A stretch of 64,000 nucleotides of DNA from DASSBR01 sp035688265 (lineage in GTDB: Bacteria > Pseudomonadota > Gammaproteobacteria > Natronospirales > DASSBR01), in the NCBI GenBank assembly GCA_035688265.1, contig DASSNE010000019.1, positions 8,209 to 72,208 of the forward strand, in the 5' to 3' direction. The first letter of the stretch is position 1. Every line of letters begins with the position of its first letter. The notes below the pieces were generated by a model. It was not told where the DNA came from and did no database searches. It was given only the letters and a program-made list of their open reading frames with translations. Positions 52,846-62,764 of this stretch are shown here, in pieces. The translations under genes and the position numbers were made by a program.

Positions 52846-54915
52846 ATGAGACCGCTGTTGTCCACTTTTGTTCTGGCCGCAGCGCTGGCCGCGGCCGGAC
52901 TCGTACCGGCGCATGCCGACACGCACCCGTTCAACGCGAAGGACCTGGTGATGATGAGCCGGGTATCGGACCCGCAGCTGTCATCAGACGGCCATCTTGC
53001 CGCATTCACCGTGCGCGCCACCGATTTTGCCGCCAACAAGGGCGTCACCAGTGTCTGGACGCTGGCGCTCGACAAGCCCGGCGCGGAACCGCACAAAGTC
53101 GCCACCGGCAACAGCCCGCGCTTTGCGCCCGACGGCAAGACGATTTACTTTCTCGCGCCGCACGACGGCCGCACGCAGTTGTGGCGGATACCCGTTGACG
53201 GCGGCAAGGCGCATCTCGTCAGCACCCTGCCGGTGGGCATCAACAACTACAAGCTGTCGCCGGACGGCAGCCACGTGCTGCTGTCGATCGACGTGTTTAC
53301 CGATTGCCCGGATCTCGCCTGCACCCGCGCGCGCCTCGACGCGCGCAAGGCCGATCCGGCGACCGGCAAGCTCTACCATCGCGTGTTCGTGCGCCACTGG
53401 GATACGTGGATGGACGGGCGGCGCTCGCAACTGTTCATCGCGCCGCTCGATCACGGCAAGCTGGGCACGCCGGTCTGGCTGACGCACGGCATTGACGGCG
53501 ACATTCCGTCGAAGCCATTCGGCGACGACGCCGAGTACACGTTCTCGCCGGACGGCAAGACCGTCTATTTCGACGTGCGCATCGCCGGCAAGACCGAGCC
53601 GTGGTCGACCAACTTCGACATTTACGCCGTGCCGGCCGACGGCTCGGCCGCACCGCGCGTGCTGACCGCGGCCAACAAGGCCTGGGACGCCTGGCCGCTG
53701 GTATCGCACGACGGCAAGACGCTCTATTACCTCGCGCAGAAGACGCCGGGATTCGAGTCGGACCGCTTCGCGATCATGGCGATGAACCTCGCCACCGGCG
53801 CGATCCGCGAGGTCGATCCGACATGGGATCGCTCGGCCGGCGCGCTGACGCTGTCGGCCGACGGTAAAACCCTTTACGCGACGGCCGACGACTGGGCGAA
53901 TCACGCCCTGTTCGGTGTCGACGTCGCCAGCGGCAAGGTCGCGCGGCTGGTGACCAACGGCACGGTCAAGGGCTTCGCCGTCGCCGGCGAGCGACTGCTG
54001 GTCGCGCGCCAGGATTTCAAGCATCCGACCGACCTGTACGTGCTCAATGCCAACAGCGGCAGCTTGCAGCAGGTGACGCATTTCAATGCCGAGCGCCTGA
54101 GCCATATCCGCTTCGGCGACTACCGCTTCTTCACCTTCAAGGGCTGGAACGGCGACACGGTGCAAGGTTACGTGATGCGCCCGGCCGACTACGTGCCGGG
54201 CCAAAGCTATCCGGTCGCCTTCCTGGTGCACGGCGGCCCGCAGGGCGCGTGGCTCAACGACTTCCACTATCGCTGGAATCCGGAGGTGTATGCCGGCCAT
54301 GGCTACGCGGTGGTCGCGATCAACTTCCATGGCTCGACCGGCTACGGCCAGGCGTTTACCGACGCGATTTCGCAGCACTGGGGCGACCGGCCGCTGGTCG
54401 ATCTCAAGAAAGGCTGGGCCGCGGCGCTGATGAAGTTTTCGTTCCTGGATCGCGACCGCGCCTGCGCGCTGGGCGCGAGCTACGGCGGCTACATGGTCTA
54501 CTGGATGGCGGGCGTCTGGAACCAGCCGTGGAAGTGCTTCGTCGATCACGACGGCGTGTTCGACACCCGCATGATGTATTACGCGACCGACGAGCTGTGG
54601 TTCGAGGAGCACGAGAACGGCGGGCCGGAGTACCTGCACCCGCAGAACTACCAAAAATTCAATCCGCTCAACCACGTCAAGGACTGGCGCGTGCCGATGC
54701 TGGTCGTGCACAGCTCACACGACTATCGGATTCCGATTTCGCAGGGCATCGGCGCGTTCAACGCGCTGCAGCGACAGGGCATTCCGAGCGAGTTTCTGAC
54801 GTTCCCCGACGAAAGTCACTTCGTCTCAAAGCCGCACAACAGCCTCGAGTGGCATCACGTCGTGCTGCACTGGCTCGACCGCTGGACGAAGCCGGACGCT
54901 ACAGCCGCGAACTGA
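52846..54915 (+). CDS. Prolyl oligopeptidase (S9) family peptidase
   Basis: 689 residues with a signal peptide (VLAAALAAAGLVPAHA). A seven-bladed beta-propeller with TolB-like blades (repeated LSPDG/FSPDGKTVYF patterns) covers about 40-410, followed by an alpha/beta hydrolase with GASYGGYM (Ser near 546), HSSHDYRIP (Asp) and DESHF (His). It resembles DPP5/acylaminoacyl-peptidases that release dipeptides. Start has AGGGAG seven bases upstream, and TATTAT at 52827 may be its -10. The stop overlaps midA (convergent) by 17 bp. Confidence 0.93.
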   Translation: MRPLLSTFVLAAALAAAGLVPAHADTHPFNAKDLVMMSRVSDPQLSSDGHLAAFTVRATDFAANKGVTSVWTLALDKPGAEPHKVATGNSPRFAPDGKTIYFLAPHDGRTQLWRIPVDGGKAHLVSTLPVGINNYKLSPDGSHVLLSIDVFTDCPDLACTRARLDARKADPATGKLYHRVFVRHWDTWMDGRRSQLFIAPLDHGKLGTPVWLTHGIDGDIPSKPFGDDAEYTFSPDGKTVYFDVRIAGKTEPWSTNFDIYAVPADGSAAPRVLTAANKAWDAWPLVSHDGKTLYYLAQKTPGFESDRFAIMAMNLATGAIREVDPTWDRSAGALTLSADGKTLYATADDWANHALFGVDVASGKVARLVTNGTVKGFAVAGERLLVARQDFKHPTDLYVLNANSGSLQQVTHFNAERLSHIRFGDYRFFTFKGWNGDTVQGYVMRPADYVPGQSYPVAFLVHGGPQGAWLNDFHYRWNPEVYAGHGYAVVAINFHGSTGYGQAFTDAISQHWGDRPLVDLKKGWAAALMKFSFLDRDRACALGASYGGYMVYWMAGVWNQPWKCFVDHDGVFDTRMMYYATDELWFEEHENGGPEYLHPQNYQKFNPLNHVKDWRVPMLVVHSSHDYRIPISQGIGAFNALQRQGIPSEFLTFPDESHFVSKPHNSLEWHHVVLHWLDRWTKPDATAAN

Positions 54916-56086
54916 AATCGCGCAGGGCGAACCCGCTCGGCTGCGTGCCCAGGCCGCGGCCGAGCAGGATCGCCTTGAAGCGCTCGCCCATGTCGGCAGG
55001 CGAGGTCAGCGTCTGGACCTCGCGCGTCAGTTCGAGATGCGCACGCGTGTCGGCGGCGTCCGACGCGGCCAGCATGGTTTCGAGCCCGCCGCCGAGCAGA
55101 AAGAACGCCTGCGTCGTGTAGCCGTCGAGCTCAAGGCCGGCAGCGACGCCGGCCTCGGCGACAGCCGTGAAGTCGACGTGCGCGGTGATGTCCTGCAGTC
55201 CCGGATAGAAAAACGGGTCGCCATGCGCGCGATGGCGGTAATGGCACATCAATGTGCCGGCGGCGCGCTCGGCGAGGTAGAACGCTGCGCGCGGCAGGCC
55301 GTAGTCGATAAAAAGCAACGCGCCGCGCTCCACGCCATCGGCCAGCCCGCGAATGAAGGCCGGCAGGTTCAGATTGATTTCCGACACGTAGCCGGCGACA
55401 AACGGCTCGCCGCGCTCGTCCTCGATCCGCGCCACGGCCGCGCGCAGCGCATCCCGCGCCGGCAGGTCGCGCCATACAAGCGCATCGCCCTCCCGCCCGA
55501 CGCCCTGTTCGCGCAGGCCCTGGGCCGTCGCCATAAAGCGTGCGACCGGCAGTGCGTCCAGCACCTCATTGCCGACAATCACGCCGCGGAACGGTGCGGC
55601 CGGCAGCGAATCCAGCCATTCGACCCGTGCCAGCACGTCGGCCGTCAGTGCCCGTTGAAGCCGGGTGCGCTGGCGCGCGCGCAAATCGGCGCTGGTTTCG
55701 AGAATCCAATAGTGCGCCGGCAACGCATCGTGTTGCGCGAGTTCGGCCAGTGCGGCGGCGGCCAGTGCGCCGGAGCCGGCACCGAGTTCGAGGATCGTGT
55801 CGCCGTCGCTCGCGGCGAGAATTTCGGCGCACTGGCGTGCCACCACGCGGGAAAACAACGGCGACACTTCCGGCGCCGTGATGAAGTCGCCGGCTTCGCC
55901 AAATTTGTGTGTGCCGGCACTGTAATAGCCGAGGCCCGGCGCGTAGAGCGCCAGTTCCATGTAGCGTTCGAAGGTAATGGCACCGCCGGCGGCGTCGATG
56001 GCGTCAAGGATGTGGGCGCGCAACCGGTCGCTGTGGACGCGGGCGTCGGCGCCGGGCAGAGGTAAGTCGGAAACGGAATTATTCAT
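54899..56086 (-). CDS. SAM-dependent methyltransferase, MidA/NDUFAF7 family
   Basis: 395 residues. ITFERYMELALYAPGLGYYSAG and KFGEAGDFITAPEVSPLF are the N-terminal family motifs, LELGAGSGALA the SAM-binding loop and VGNEVLDALPV the following motif. Mitochondrial NDUFAF7 methylates an arginine of complex I; bacterial roles are not settled. The start codon lies 12 bp past a terminator hairpin that ends the neighbouring M1 gene, so it must use its own promoter inside or beyond it, or read-through. Confidence 0.92.
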   Translation of the reverse strand: MNNSVSDLPLPGADARVHSDRLRAHILDAIDAAGGAITFERYMELALYAPGLGYYSAGTHKFGEAGDFITAPEVSPLFSRVVARQCAEILAASDGDTILELGAGSGALAAAALAELAQHDALPAHYWILETSADLRARQRTRLQRALTADVLARVEWLDSLPAAPFRGVIVGNEVLDALPVARFMATAQGLREQGVGREGDALVWRDLPARDALRAAVARIEDERGEPFVAGYVSEINLNLPAFIRGLADGVERGALLFIDYGLPRAAFYLAERAAGTLMCHYRHRAHGDPFFYPGLQDITAHVDFTAVAEAGVAAGLELDGYTTQAFFLLGGGLETMLAASDAADTRAHLELTREVQTLTSPADMGERFKAILLGRGLGTQPSGFALRDFSSRL

Positions 56087-56090
56087 CGGG

Positions 56091-56123
56091 TTAAAAGAAT
56101 ACGCCGCCCGGAGGCGGCGTATT
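56091..56123 (-). terminator. Intrinsic terminator of an M1 peptidase gene
   Basis: AATACGCCGCC (56098-56108) and GGCGGCGTATT (56113-56123) form an 11-bp stem with a 4-nt loop. On the minus strand it is followed by a T-rich stretch (TTCTTTTAA). It ends transcription of the 56147-58888 gene right before midA. Confidence 0.85.
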
Positions 56124-56146
56124 CACATCATGCCAATTCGGCAAGA

Positions 56147-58888
56147 TCACTGCTGACTGAAGAACTTCTCGGCGGACGGGCTTTGCGCCTTGCGCCGTGC
56201 CGCACACAGATGCGCCGCTTCCATCGCCTGTGCCATCGCCCGGTGAGTCGCCGGGTACTTGGCCAGCCGCGGCGCCAGGAAGTTTTTCACCTCTTCGGCC
56301 TTCTTGTCGCTGCAGAAAGCCTCGGCGATCATCGGCAGCCGGCCCATGTGGTCGGCCGACACGCGCGCCACAGCCTGCTTGAAGTTCTTCTTGAACCACT
56401 GCCAGGTCGCCTCGCGCGTCTCCGGCTGGCTGATCTGGCCGAGCCAGATGCGCATCACTTCGTTCTGCCGGACCACGTTCGAGTCCAGCGACATCGCCCG
56501 AATCCTGGCGGCCAGTTGCGGATCGGTGGCGCTGGCCATCGCTTGCAGCGCCACGCCGCGAACCATTGGATTCTGGGCATGGCGATAAACCTGGTCGAGC
56601 GCGTCGAACACCGGCTTGCCCTTATCCTGCACCGCGACTGTCAGTGCGACCGGAATGAAGTCCGACGCCACGGCAGTCAAATCCGGCTTGCTGTTATTGC
56701 CGAGTCCGAGCAGTCGCGCCGCGGCGTCGTCGGCCGCCTGGCGTACCTGCTGGTCGCGACCGGTGTCGGCCAGGAACGCCGCGACTTTGGCCTCGAATTC
56801 GCGTTGGTTGGCGTCGTCGGGCGCACCGCCTTTCTTGAAGTCGCCGGCCACATCGTACTGTCCGTAAAGTTTTTGTGCATAAGCTTCGAGCGCATCCTTG
56901 GTCTTGCCGGAGACCAGCCATTCATGCGCATACCGCAACAGGCTCATCGGCTCCTCGGCGACCGGCTCGTTCTTCGAGTGCGCGAGCGGTGCCAGCGCCT
57001 TCATCGCCTGGATCGTGTTGATCTTGCCGGCGTCGAACGCGGCCTCGATGCTGCCCGCGAGCGACATCTGCCCGACCGGCGTGAGCTGGTCGAGCGACTT
57101 CGTCAGTTCGGCGTAGCCGGTGTCGCCCAGCGACCATTGGTAGTAGCCGACGCCCTCGGTATTGGGCATGAACCACGTCGGCAGCTTGTCGCCGTTCAGC
57201 GTCACGTCGGCGCTGTGCTGGGTGAGCATGTAGCACTGCTGCGTGGCGTGGCCGTCGACCGGATAGCGCATGCAGACGGGAATATCCCAGTGCTCTGCCT
57301 GCGGATTGCCGGACGAGCCTACCGGCAGGTAACGCGACTGCACCAGGTGCACGGTCGGCTTGCCGTTGTCCATCTTGAGCGTCGCCTCGACCATCGGCAG
57401 GCCCGGCTGGTTGAGGAACGTCTTGAACGCCGGCCCGATGTTCTTGCCGGCGGCTTTCGAGATCGCGTTGAGGAAGTCGTCCAGGCTGGCGCTGCCGTAG
57501 GCGTTTTCCTCGAGGTAGTTATGCATCCCGGCGCGGAACTTGTCCGGCCCGACATAGTTCTCGAACATGCTGATGACAGCCGCACCCTTGGAATAGGTAA
57601 TGCCGTCGAACGCGTTCTTGATATCGCCGGTATTCTTGATCGGCTGGCGGATCGCCCGCGCCGAGACCAGCGAATCCGCGTGCATCGCGCCCTGCCGGGT
57701 GTTGAGGATATCCATCTTCGGATTCCAGTCCGGATGCAGCTCGACCATGATCTTCTGTTCCATCCAGGTCGCGAACGCCTCGTTCAGCCAGATGTCGTTC
57801 CACCACGGCACGGTGACGAGATCACCGGTCCACATGTGGCCGAGTTCGTGGGCAGCCACGCTCCAGTAAGCGCGCTTCTGCCAGGTCGGCGCGGTCTTCG
57901 GATCCATCAGCAGCAGCACGTCGCGGAACGTAATCGCGCCGGCATTCTCCATCGCGCCGGCACTGAAGTCCGGCACCGCGATCAGCGACAGCTTCTTCCA
58001 CGGATAACCGATGCCGTAGTACTTCTCCTCGGCCTGCACGATTTCGCCGGCGTGATCGATCGCGTACTGGATCTGGTCGCCCTTGCCCTTGACGGTGACG
58101 CCGTAGACAGGGACCGGATGATCGCGCAGGTCATTGGCCGGAATCGACGGCCCCTGGACGATATCGAGCGGCCCGACGGCCCACGCGACGAGGTACGTCG
58201 GCAGCGGCTTGGTAGTCATGAACTGCCACTTGACCATGCCATTGCCGGCGTCGGTCTTCGATTCGACCGGCGTATTGGCGACGACCTTGTCGCTGCTCGG
58301 CACGGTGAAGCTGTAGGTGTAGGGCGTCTTGAACGCCGGCTCGTCGAAGCTCGGGAATGCGCGCCGCGCGGCGATCGCCTCGAACTGCGTGAAGATGTAA
58401 TTGTTGCCGTCGTCCTTGACCTTGTACGCGCCGAGCAGGCCCGGCGAGTACGGGTTCTTGAAGTCGATCACGATGCGTGCCTTCTGCGGCTGCACCGTCT
58501 TCGGCAGGCTGAGTTTGGCGACACCGTCGTCGTTGACCTGCCGGAAGCGGAGGTTCAGCGACTTGCCATTCTCAAGCGCAAGCTTGATGCTCTTGATGTC
58601 GATGTTCTGGCTGTGAAACCAGATCGTATCCGTCGGCTGCTTGAGATCTACCGTCAGCACCTCGTGCGCGGTGAAATACGCCTTGTCCGGGTCCATCGTG
58701 AAGTCGATGTTGTAGGCGAGCGGCTGCACGTCGGTCGGCAGGCGGCCCGTCGGCACGCCCTGCTGGGAGGTGCTCGCCGACGGCCGATCGGCCTGGGCCG
58801 TCTGCTGTTGCGAAGAAGAATGCTGGTTGCCGCAGGCAGCGAGAGCGCCGCAGGCAGCCATGAGCAATACGATGCGGGATAGGCGCAT
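56147..58888 (-). CDS. M1-family aminopeptidase lipoprotein (copy 1)
   Basis: 913 residues. The lipoprotein signal ends in GALAAC, start 58888 preceded by AAGGAGGGG. A Q/S-rich linker leads into an M1 aminopeptidase N core: GAMENAG (near 313), HELGHMWTGD (near 344) and WLNEAFATW. The C-terminal ERAP1-like helical domain follows. It is a zinc aminopeptidase that should act on peptides outside the cytoplasm. It is a close paralogue of the adjacent upstream gene, and both begin with the same MRLSRIV signal. Confidence 0.94.
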   Translation of the reverse strand: MRLSRIVLLMAACGALAACGNQHSSSQQQTAQADRPSASTSQQGVPTGRLPTDVQPLAYNIDFTMDPDKAYFTAHEVLTVDLKQPTDTIWFHSQNIDIKSIKLALENGKSLNLRFRQVNDDGVAKLSLPKTVQPQKARIVIDFKNPYSPGLLGAYKVKDDGNNYIFTQFEAIAARRAFPSFDEPAFKTPYTYSFTVPSSDKVVANTPVESKTDAGNGMVKWQFMTTKPLPTYLVAWAVGPLDIVQGPSIPANDLRDHPVPVYGVTVKGKGDQIQYAIDHAGEIVQAEEKYYGIGYPWKKLSLIAVPDFSAGAMENAGAITFRDVLLLMDPKTAPTWQKRAYWSVAAHELGHMWTGDLVTVPWWNDIWLNEAFATWMEQKIMVELHPDWNPKMDILNTRQGAMHADSLVSARAIRQPIKNTGDIKNAFDGITYSKGAAVISMFENYVGPDKFRAGMHNYLEENAYGSASLDDFLNAISKAAGKNIGPAFKTFLNQPGLPMVEATLKMDNGKPTVHLVQSRYLPVGSSGNPQAEHWDIPVCMRYPVDGHATQQCYMLTQHSADVTLNGDKLPTWFMPNTEGVGYYQWSLGDTGYAELTKSLDQLTPVGQMSLAGSIEAAFDAGKINTIQAMKALAPLAHSKNEPVAEEPMSLLRYAHEWLVSGKTKDALEAYAQKLYGQYDVAGDFKKGGAPDDANQREFEAKVAAFLADTGRDQQVRQAADDAAARLLGLGNNSKPDLTAVASDFIPVALTVAVQDKGKPVFDALDQVYRHAQNPMVRGVALQAMASATDPQLAARIRAMSLDSNVVRQNEVMRIWLGQISQPETREATWQWFKKNFKQAVARVSADHMGRLPMIAEAFCSDKKAEEVKNFLAPRLAKYPATHRAMAQAMEAAHLCAARRKAQSPSAEKFFSQQ

Positions 58889-59015
58889 GATCCCCTCCTT
58901 TACATTCCGTTCGTGCGTATTTAAGGGCCTTGGCGGCGGCTTGTCCAGCCGCCGCCAGTCAGAATGCCCTTGGCACAAGGACGTGCCAACATTTTTCGGT
59001 CGCTGCAAGCGATTG

Positions 59016-59053
59016 AAAAATGGAGCGAAACGGAAATCGCATTTTCGTTTCGC
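59016..59053 (-). terminator. Candidate terminator after the M1 copy 2 gene
   Basis: GCGAAACG (59025-59032) and CGTTTCGC (59046-59053) form an 8-bp stem with a 13-nt loop; on the minus strand ATTTTTC follows at 59020-59016. It lies 28 bp past the stop of the gene ending at 59082. Confidence 0.6.
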
Positions 59054-59081
59054 GTGGCTGAAAAAGTCAGGATGACTTTAT

Positions 59082-61826
59082 TCAGCTTCTATTAAAGCTG
59101 CTGAAGAACTTCGCGGCGGATGCGCTCTGTTGCTGGCGTTGCGCCGCGCACAGATGCGCCGCTTCCAGCGACTCTGCCAGCGTGCGCCGACTCGCCGGAT
59201 ATTTCTTCATGCGGCCCTCGAAGAACGACTTCACCTCGGCCGCCTTCTCGTTGCTGCAGAACACCCGGCCGACCGCCGCCAGCCGCGAGACGTAGTTGTC
59301 CGGCAGCACCTTGACGAGCTGGTCGAAGTTGGATTGCAGCCACTGCCACGACGACGCCCGCGTTTCGGGCTGTTCGAACTGGCTGAACACGACCCGCGGG
59401 ATCTCGTTCTGCCGCAGCAGGCCCGGCTTGATCGCCATCGCGCGAATGCGCTGGGCGAGTTTCGGCTCCGTGGCGGAGGCCATCGCTTCGAGGCTCGTGT
59501 TGCGTGCGAACGGCGTCGACGCGTGCTCGAACACCTTGTCCAGCGCATCGAACACCGGCTTGCCGTCGGTCCGTACGGCGGCCGTCAGCGCGGCCGGCGC
59601 GAAGTCGGCGTCAATCGCGGTCAGGTCCACCTTGCCGTGATCGTCAAGGCCCAGCAGGCGCTTGCCCGCGGCGGCCGCGGCCTTCTGCACTTTCCGGTCG
59701 TGACCGGTGTCGATCAGGAACTCGGCAACCCGCGCCTCGAACGCGCTCTGATTGGCATCCTTCGGCGCGCCGTTCGGCTTGAAATCGCCGGCGACGTCGT
59801 AATGGCCGTACAGCTTGCGCGCGAAGGCTTCGGCACCCTGCTTCGCCTTGCCGGACAGCAGCCGGTCGTGGGCGAAGCTGATCAGGCCCATCGGCTCCTC
59901 GGCCACCGGCGCGTACTTGGAGTGCGCGAGCGGCGCGAGCGCCTGCATTGCCTGCACGGTGTCGATCTCGCCGGCGTGGAACGCCGCCTCGATGCTGCCG
60001 GCGAGCGACATCTGGCCGACGGCGCTCAACTGGTCGAGCGACTTGGTCAGCTCGCCGTAGCCGGTGTGGCCCAGCGACCACTCGTAGTAGCCGTTACCCT
60101 CGGCGTTGGGCATGAACCAGGCCGGCTTCGTATCCGTGTTCAGTGCGACGTCGGCGCTGTGCTGCGTCAGCATGTAGCACTGCTGCGTCGCTTGGCCGTC
60201 CACCGGATAGCGCATGCAGACCGGAATGTCCCAATGCTCGCTCTGACGATTGCCGGTCGAGCCGAGCGGCAGGTAACGCGACTGCACCAGGTGCGCGGTC
60301 GGCTTGCCGTTCTGCATCGTCAGCGTGACGTCGACCATCGGCACGCCCGGCTGGTTGAGGAATGTCTTGAAGGCCGGCGTGACATTCTTGCCCGCCGCCT
60401 TCGAAATGGCCGTCAGGAAGTCGTCGAGATTCGCGCTGCCGTAGGCATTCTGCTCAAGGTAATTGTGCATGCCGGCACGGAACTTCTCCGGCCCGACATA
60501 GTTCTCGAACATGCTGATGACGGCGGCGCCCTTCTGATAGGTAATGCCGTCAAACGCGTTCCAGATGTCGCCGTTGTTCGTGATCGGCTGGCGGATCGCC
60601 CGCGCGGACATCAGCGAATCGGCGCGCATGATGCGCACGCGGCTTTCGAGCGCATCCATCTTCGGATGCCATTCCGGATGCAGTTCGTCCATGACCTTCT
60701 GCGCCTGCCAGGTCGCGAACGCCTCGTTCAGCCAGATGTCGTTCCACCACGGCACCGTGACGAGGTCGCCGGTCCACTGGTGGCCGAGTTCATGGGCGGC
60801 CACGCTCCAGTAGGCGCGCTTCTGGCTGGTCGGCGCGGTCTTCGGGTCCATCAGCAGCAGGCTGTCGCGGAACGTGACGGCACCGGGATTCTCCATCGCA
60901 CCGGCCCAGAAATCGGGCACCGCGATCAGCGACAGCTTCTTCCACGGATAGCCGATGCCGTAGTACTTCTCTTCGGTCTGGATGATTTCGCCCGCGTGGT
61001 CGATCGCATATTTGATCTGGTCGCCCTTGCCCTTGACCGTCACGCCGTAAACCGGCACCGGATGATCGCGCAGATCGTTGGGCGGAATCGGCGGACCCTT
61101 GACGATGTCGAGCGGCCCGACCGCCCACGCGACGAGATACGTCGGCAGCGGCTTGGTGGTCATGAACTGCCACTTGGTCATGCCGTTGCCGACGTCCGTC
61201 TTCGACTCGACCGGCGTGTTGGCGACGACCTTGTCGTTGCCCGGCACCGTAAAGCTGTACGTAAACGGCGTCTTGAAGTCGGGCTGGTCGAAGCTCACGA
61301 ATGCGCGCCGCGCGGCGATCGGCTCGAACTGCGTAAAGATATAGTTGATGCCGTCGGCCTTGACCTTGTAGGCGCCCTGCAGGCCCTGCGGATACTGGCG
61401 CGTGAAGCTCAGCACGATGTGCGCCTTCTGCGGCGACACTGTCTGCGGCAGCATCAGCCGGGCGACGCCGTCCCGGTTCATCTGCTTGTATTGAATGTCG
61501 AGCGACTTGCCGTCGGCGAGCACCAGCTTGGCATTGGAGACATCGATACCGCGGCCGTGAATCCAGATGAGGTTGCTCGGCTTGTTCAGCTTGATGCTGA
61601 TGTTCTCGTGGCCGCTGTAGCCGGCCTTGTCCGGGTCCATCGTGAAGTCGAGCGTGTAGGCCAGGGGCTGCACGTCGTTCGACAGCTCGCCGTTCGGCAC
61701 GGCCTGCTGCTGCGACTTGGCGGATGGCGAATCGGCCCGGGCCGTCTTTGAAGATGACCCCGGGTTGCTGCAGGCAGCCAGGGCGCCGCAAGCGGCAAGC
61801 AACATCACGATGCGGGACAAGCGCAT
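59082..61826 (-). CDS. M1-family aminopeptidase lipoprotein (copy 2)
   Basis: 914 residues, the upstream half of a tandem pair. Signal ending GALAAC, then the M1 core: GAMENPG, HELGHQWTGD (near residue 345) and WLNEAFATW, followed by the helical C-terminal domain. Most residues match copy 1 by eye, but divergence is spread along the whole length, so the duplication is not recent. AGGAGA upstream of the ATG supports the start. The GAMEN-to-GAMENPG region keeps the exopeptidase loop. Confidence 0.94.
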   Translation of the reverse strand: MRLSRIVMLLAACGALAACSNPGSSSKTARADSPSAKSQQQAVPNGELSNDVQPLAYTLDFTMDPDKAGYSGHENISIKLNKPSNLIWIHGRGIDVSNAKLVLADGKSLDIQYKQMNRDGVARLMLPQTVSPQKAHIVLSFTRQYPQGLQGAYKVKADGINYIFTQFEPIAARRAFVSFDQPDFKTPFTYSFTVPGNDKVVANTPVESKTDVGNGMTKWQFMTTKPLPTYLVAWAVGPLDIVKGPPIPPNDLRDHPVPVYGVTVKGKGDQIKYAIDHAGEIIQTEEKYYGIGYPWKKLSLIAVPDFWAGAMENPGAVTFRDSLLLMDPKTAPTSQKRAYWSVAAHELGHQWTGDLVTVPWWNDIWLNEAFATWQAQKVMDELHPEWHPKMDALESRVRIMRADSLMSARAIRQPITNNGDIWNAFDGITYQKGAAVISMFENYVGPEKFRAGMHNYLEQNAYGSANLDDFLTAISKAAGKNVTPAFKTFLNQPGVPMVDVTLTMQNGKPTAHLVQSRYLPLGSTGNRQSEHWDIPVCMRYPVDGQATQQCYMLTQHSADVALNTDTKPAWFMPNAEGNGYYEWSLGHTGYGELTKSLDQLSAVGQMSLAGSIEAAFHAGEIDTVQAMQALAPLAHSKYAPVAEEPMGLISFAHDRLLSGKAKQGAEAFARKLYGHYDVAGDFKPNGAPKDANQSAFEARVAEFLIDTGHDRKVQKAAAAAGKRLLGLDDHGKVDLTAIDADFAPAALTAAVRTDGKPVFDALDKVFEHASTPFARNTSLEAMASATEPKLAQRIRAMAIKPGLLRQNEIPRVVFSQFEQPETRASSWQWLQSNFDQLVKVLPDNYVSRLAAVGRVFCSNEKAAEVKSFFEGRMKKYPASRRTLAESLEAAHLCAAQRQQQSASAAKFFSSFNRS

Positions 61827-61915
61827 GACGCTATCTCCTCTTTATATATGTAGGTATCGACGGCTTTTGACGGCGCGCTGTCTGTCTATGACCGCCGCCG
61901 TTTGGGATTGTTCCG

Positions 61916-62398
61916 TCAACCGTCGACCGCCACCAGCGGCGGCTCGTCGGTTTCGAATCGCCGCCAATGTTCGGCAAAGGTAAGCCCGGTCAGCGGGTGG
62001 CGGCGTTCGCCGGCCAGTTCCGCCAGCGGCCGGAGCACGAATGCGTACTCCAGAATTTCACCGCGCGGGATCGTCAAACCCGGCTCGTCGAGGACGACAT
62101 CATCGTACAGCAGCAAGTCGAGGTCCAGCGTGCGCGGCGCGAAGCGCGGCGCGCTGCGGTCGCGACCGCAGGCGGCCTCGATGGCGTCCAGCTCGGCATC
62201 GAGTGCGTGAATTTCGAGATCGGTGGTAAACGCAACGACGAGGTTGTAAAAATCGTTGCCGTGAAAACCGACCGCGCGTGAACGCCAGATCGTCGAGATG
62301 CGCAGCGGCCCAAAGCGCTTGCCCATGGCGTCGAGGCCCATCTGCACGTGGCGCGCCGGCTCGACGTTGCTGCCGACACCGATGAAAACGTCAGCCAC
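61916..62398 (-). CDS. folK: 2-amino-4-hydroxy-6-hydroxymethyldihydropteridine pyrophosphokinase
   Basis: 160-residue HPPK of the folate pathway, transferring pyrophosphate from ATP to 6-hydroxymethyl-7,8-dihydropterin. FIGVGSNVEP is the N-terminal motif and RFAPRTLDLDLLLYDD the family signature. Its start overlaps the folB stop by 8 bp, so the two consecutive folate enzymes are coupled. Length is typical. Confidence 0.96.
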   Translation of the reverse strand: MADVFIGVGSNVEPARHVQMGLDAMGKRFGPLRISTIWRSRAVGFHGNDFYNLVVAFTTDLEIHALDAELDAIEAACGRDRSAPRFAPRTLDLDLLLYDDVVLDEPGLTIPRGEILEYAFVLRPLAELAGERRHPLTGLTFAEHWRRFETDEPPLVAVDG

Positions 62399-62747
62399 GC
62401 TCGCCCCTTTCGATTATCACGCCGACACTCTTGCTGCCGCGCACCGCGCCCGGCTTGCTGAGCGTCAGGCGCAGCCACGGCACCGGGAATTCCGCCAGCA
62501 CGATCTCCGCGATGCGCTCGGCCAGCGTTTCGACCAGCTCGAAGCTTTGCGCCTCGACGTAGGCGATCAGTCTTTTTGCGACGGCCTTGTAGTCGAGCGC
62601 GTCGACGATCTTGTCCGTTGCCGCGGCGTGGCGGATGTCGGTCGCCATGTCGAGGTCGATGCTGACGGTCTGGCGCACCTTGCGCTCCCAGTCATAGATG
62701 CCGACGACCGTTTCGATGCGTAGATCCCGGATAAAGACGATGTCCAA
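62391..62747 (-). CDS. folB: Dihydroneopterin aldolase (TTG start)
   Basis: 118 residues converting dihydroneopterin to hydroxymethyldihydropterin, the step before folK. GIYDWERKVRQTVSIDLDM carries the family motif, and DALDYKAVAKRLIAYVEAQSFELVETLAERIAEIVL is the conserved centre. TTG at 62747 preceded by AAGGAG at good spacing is the best start; no ATG is in frame near the family N-terminus. It follows tsaD by 17 bp, giving tsaD-folB-folK. Confidence 0.94.
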   Translation of the reverse strand: MDIVFIRDLRIETVVGIYDWERKVRQTVSIDLDMATDIRHAAATDKIVDALDYKAVAKRLIAYVEAQSFELVETLAERIAEIVLAEFPVPWLRLTLSKPGAVRGSKSVGVIIERGERG

Positions 62748-62764
62748 GATTGCTCCTTCCTTAT

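Noticed and set aside
56183..61751. Two frames of nearly 900 codons antisense to the M1 genes
   Set aside because: Both mirror the M1 coding sequences, which have signal peptides, zinc motifs and ribosome binding sites.
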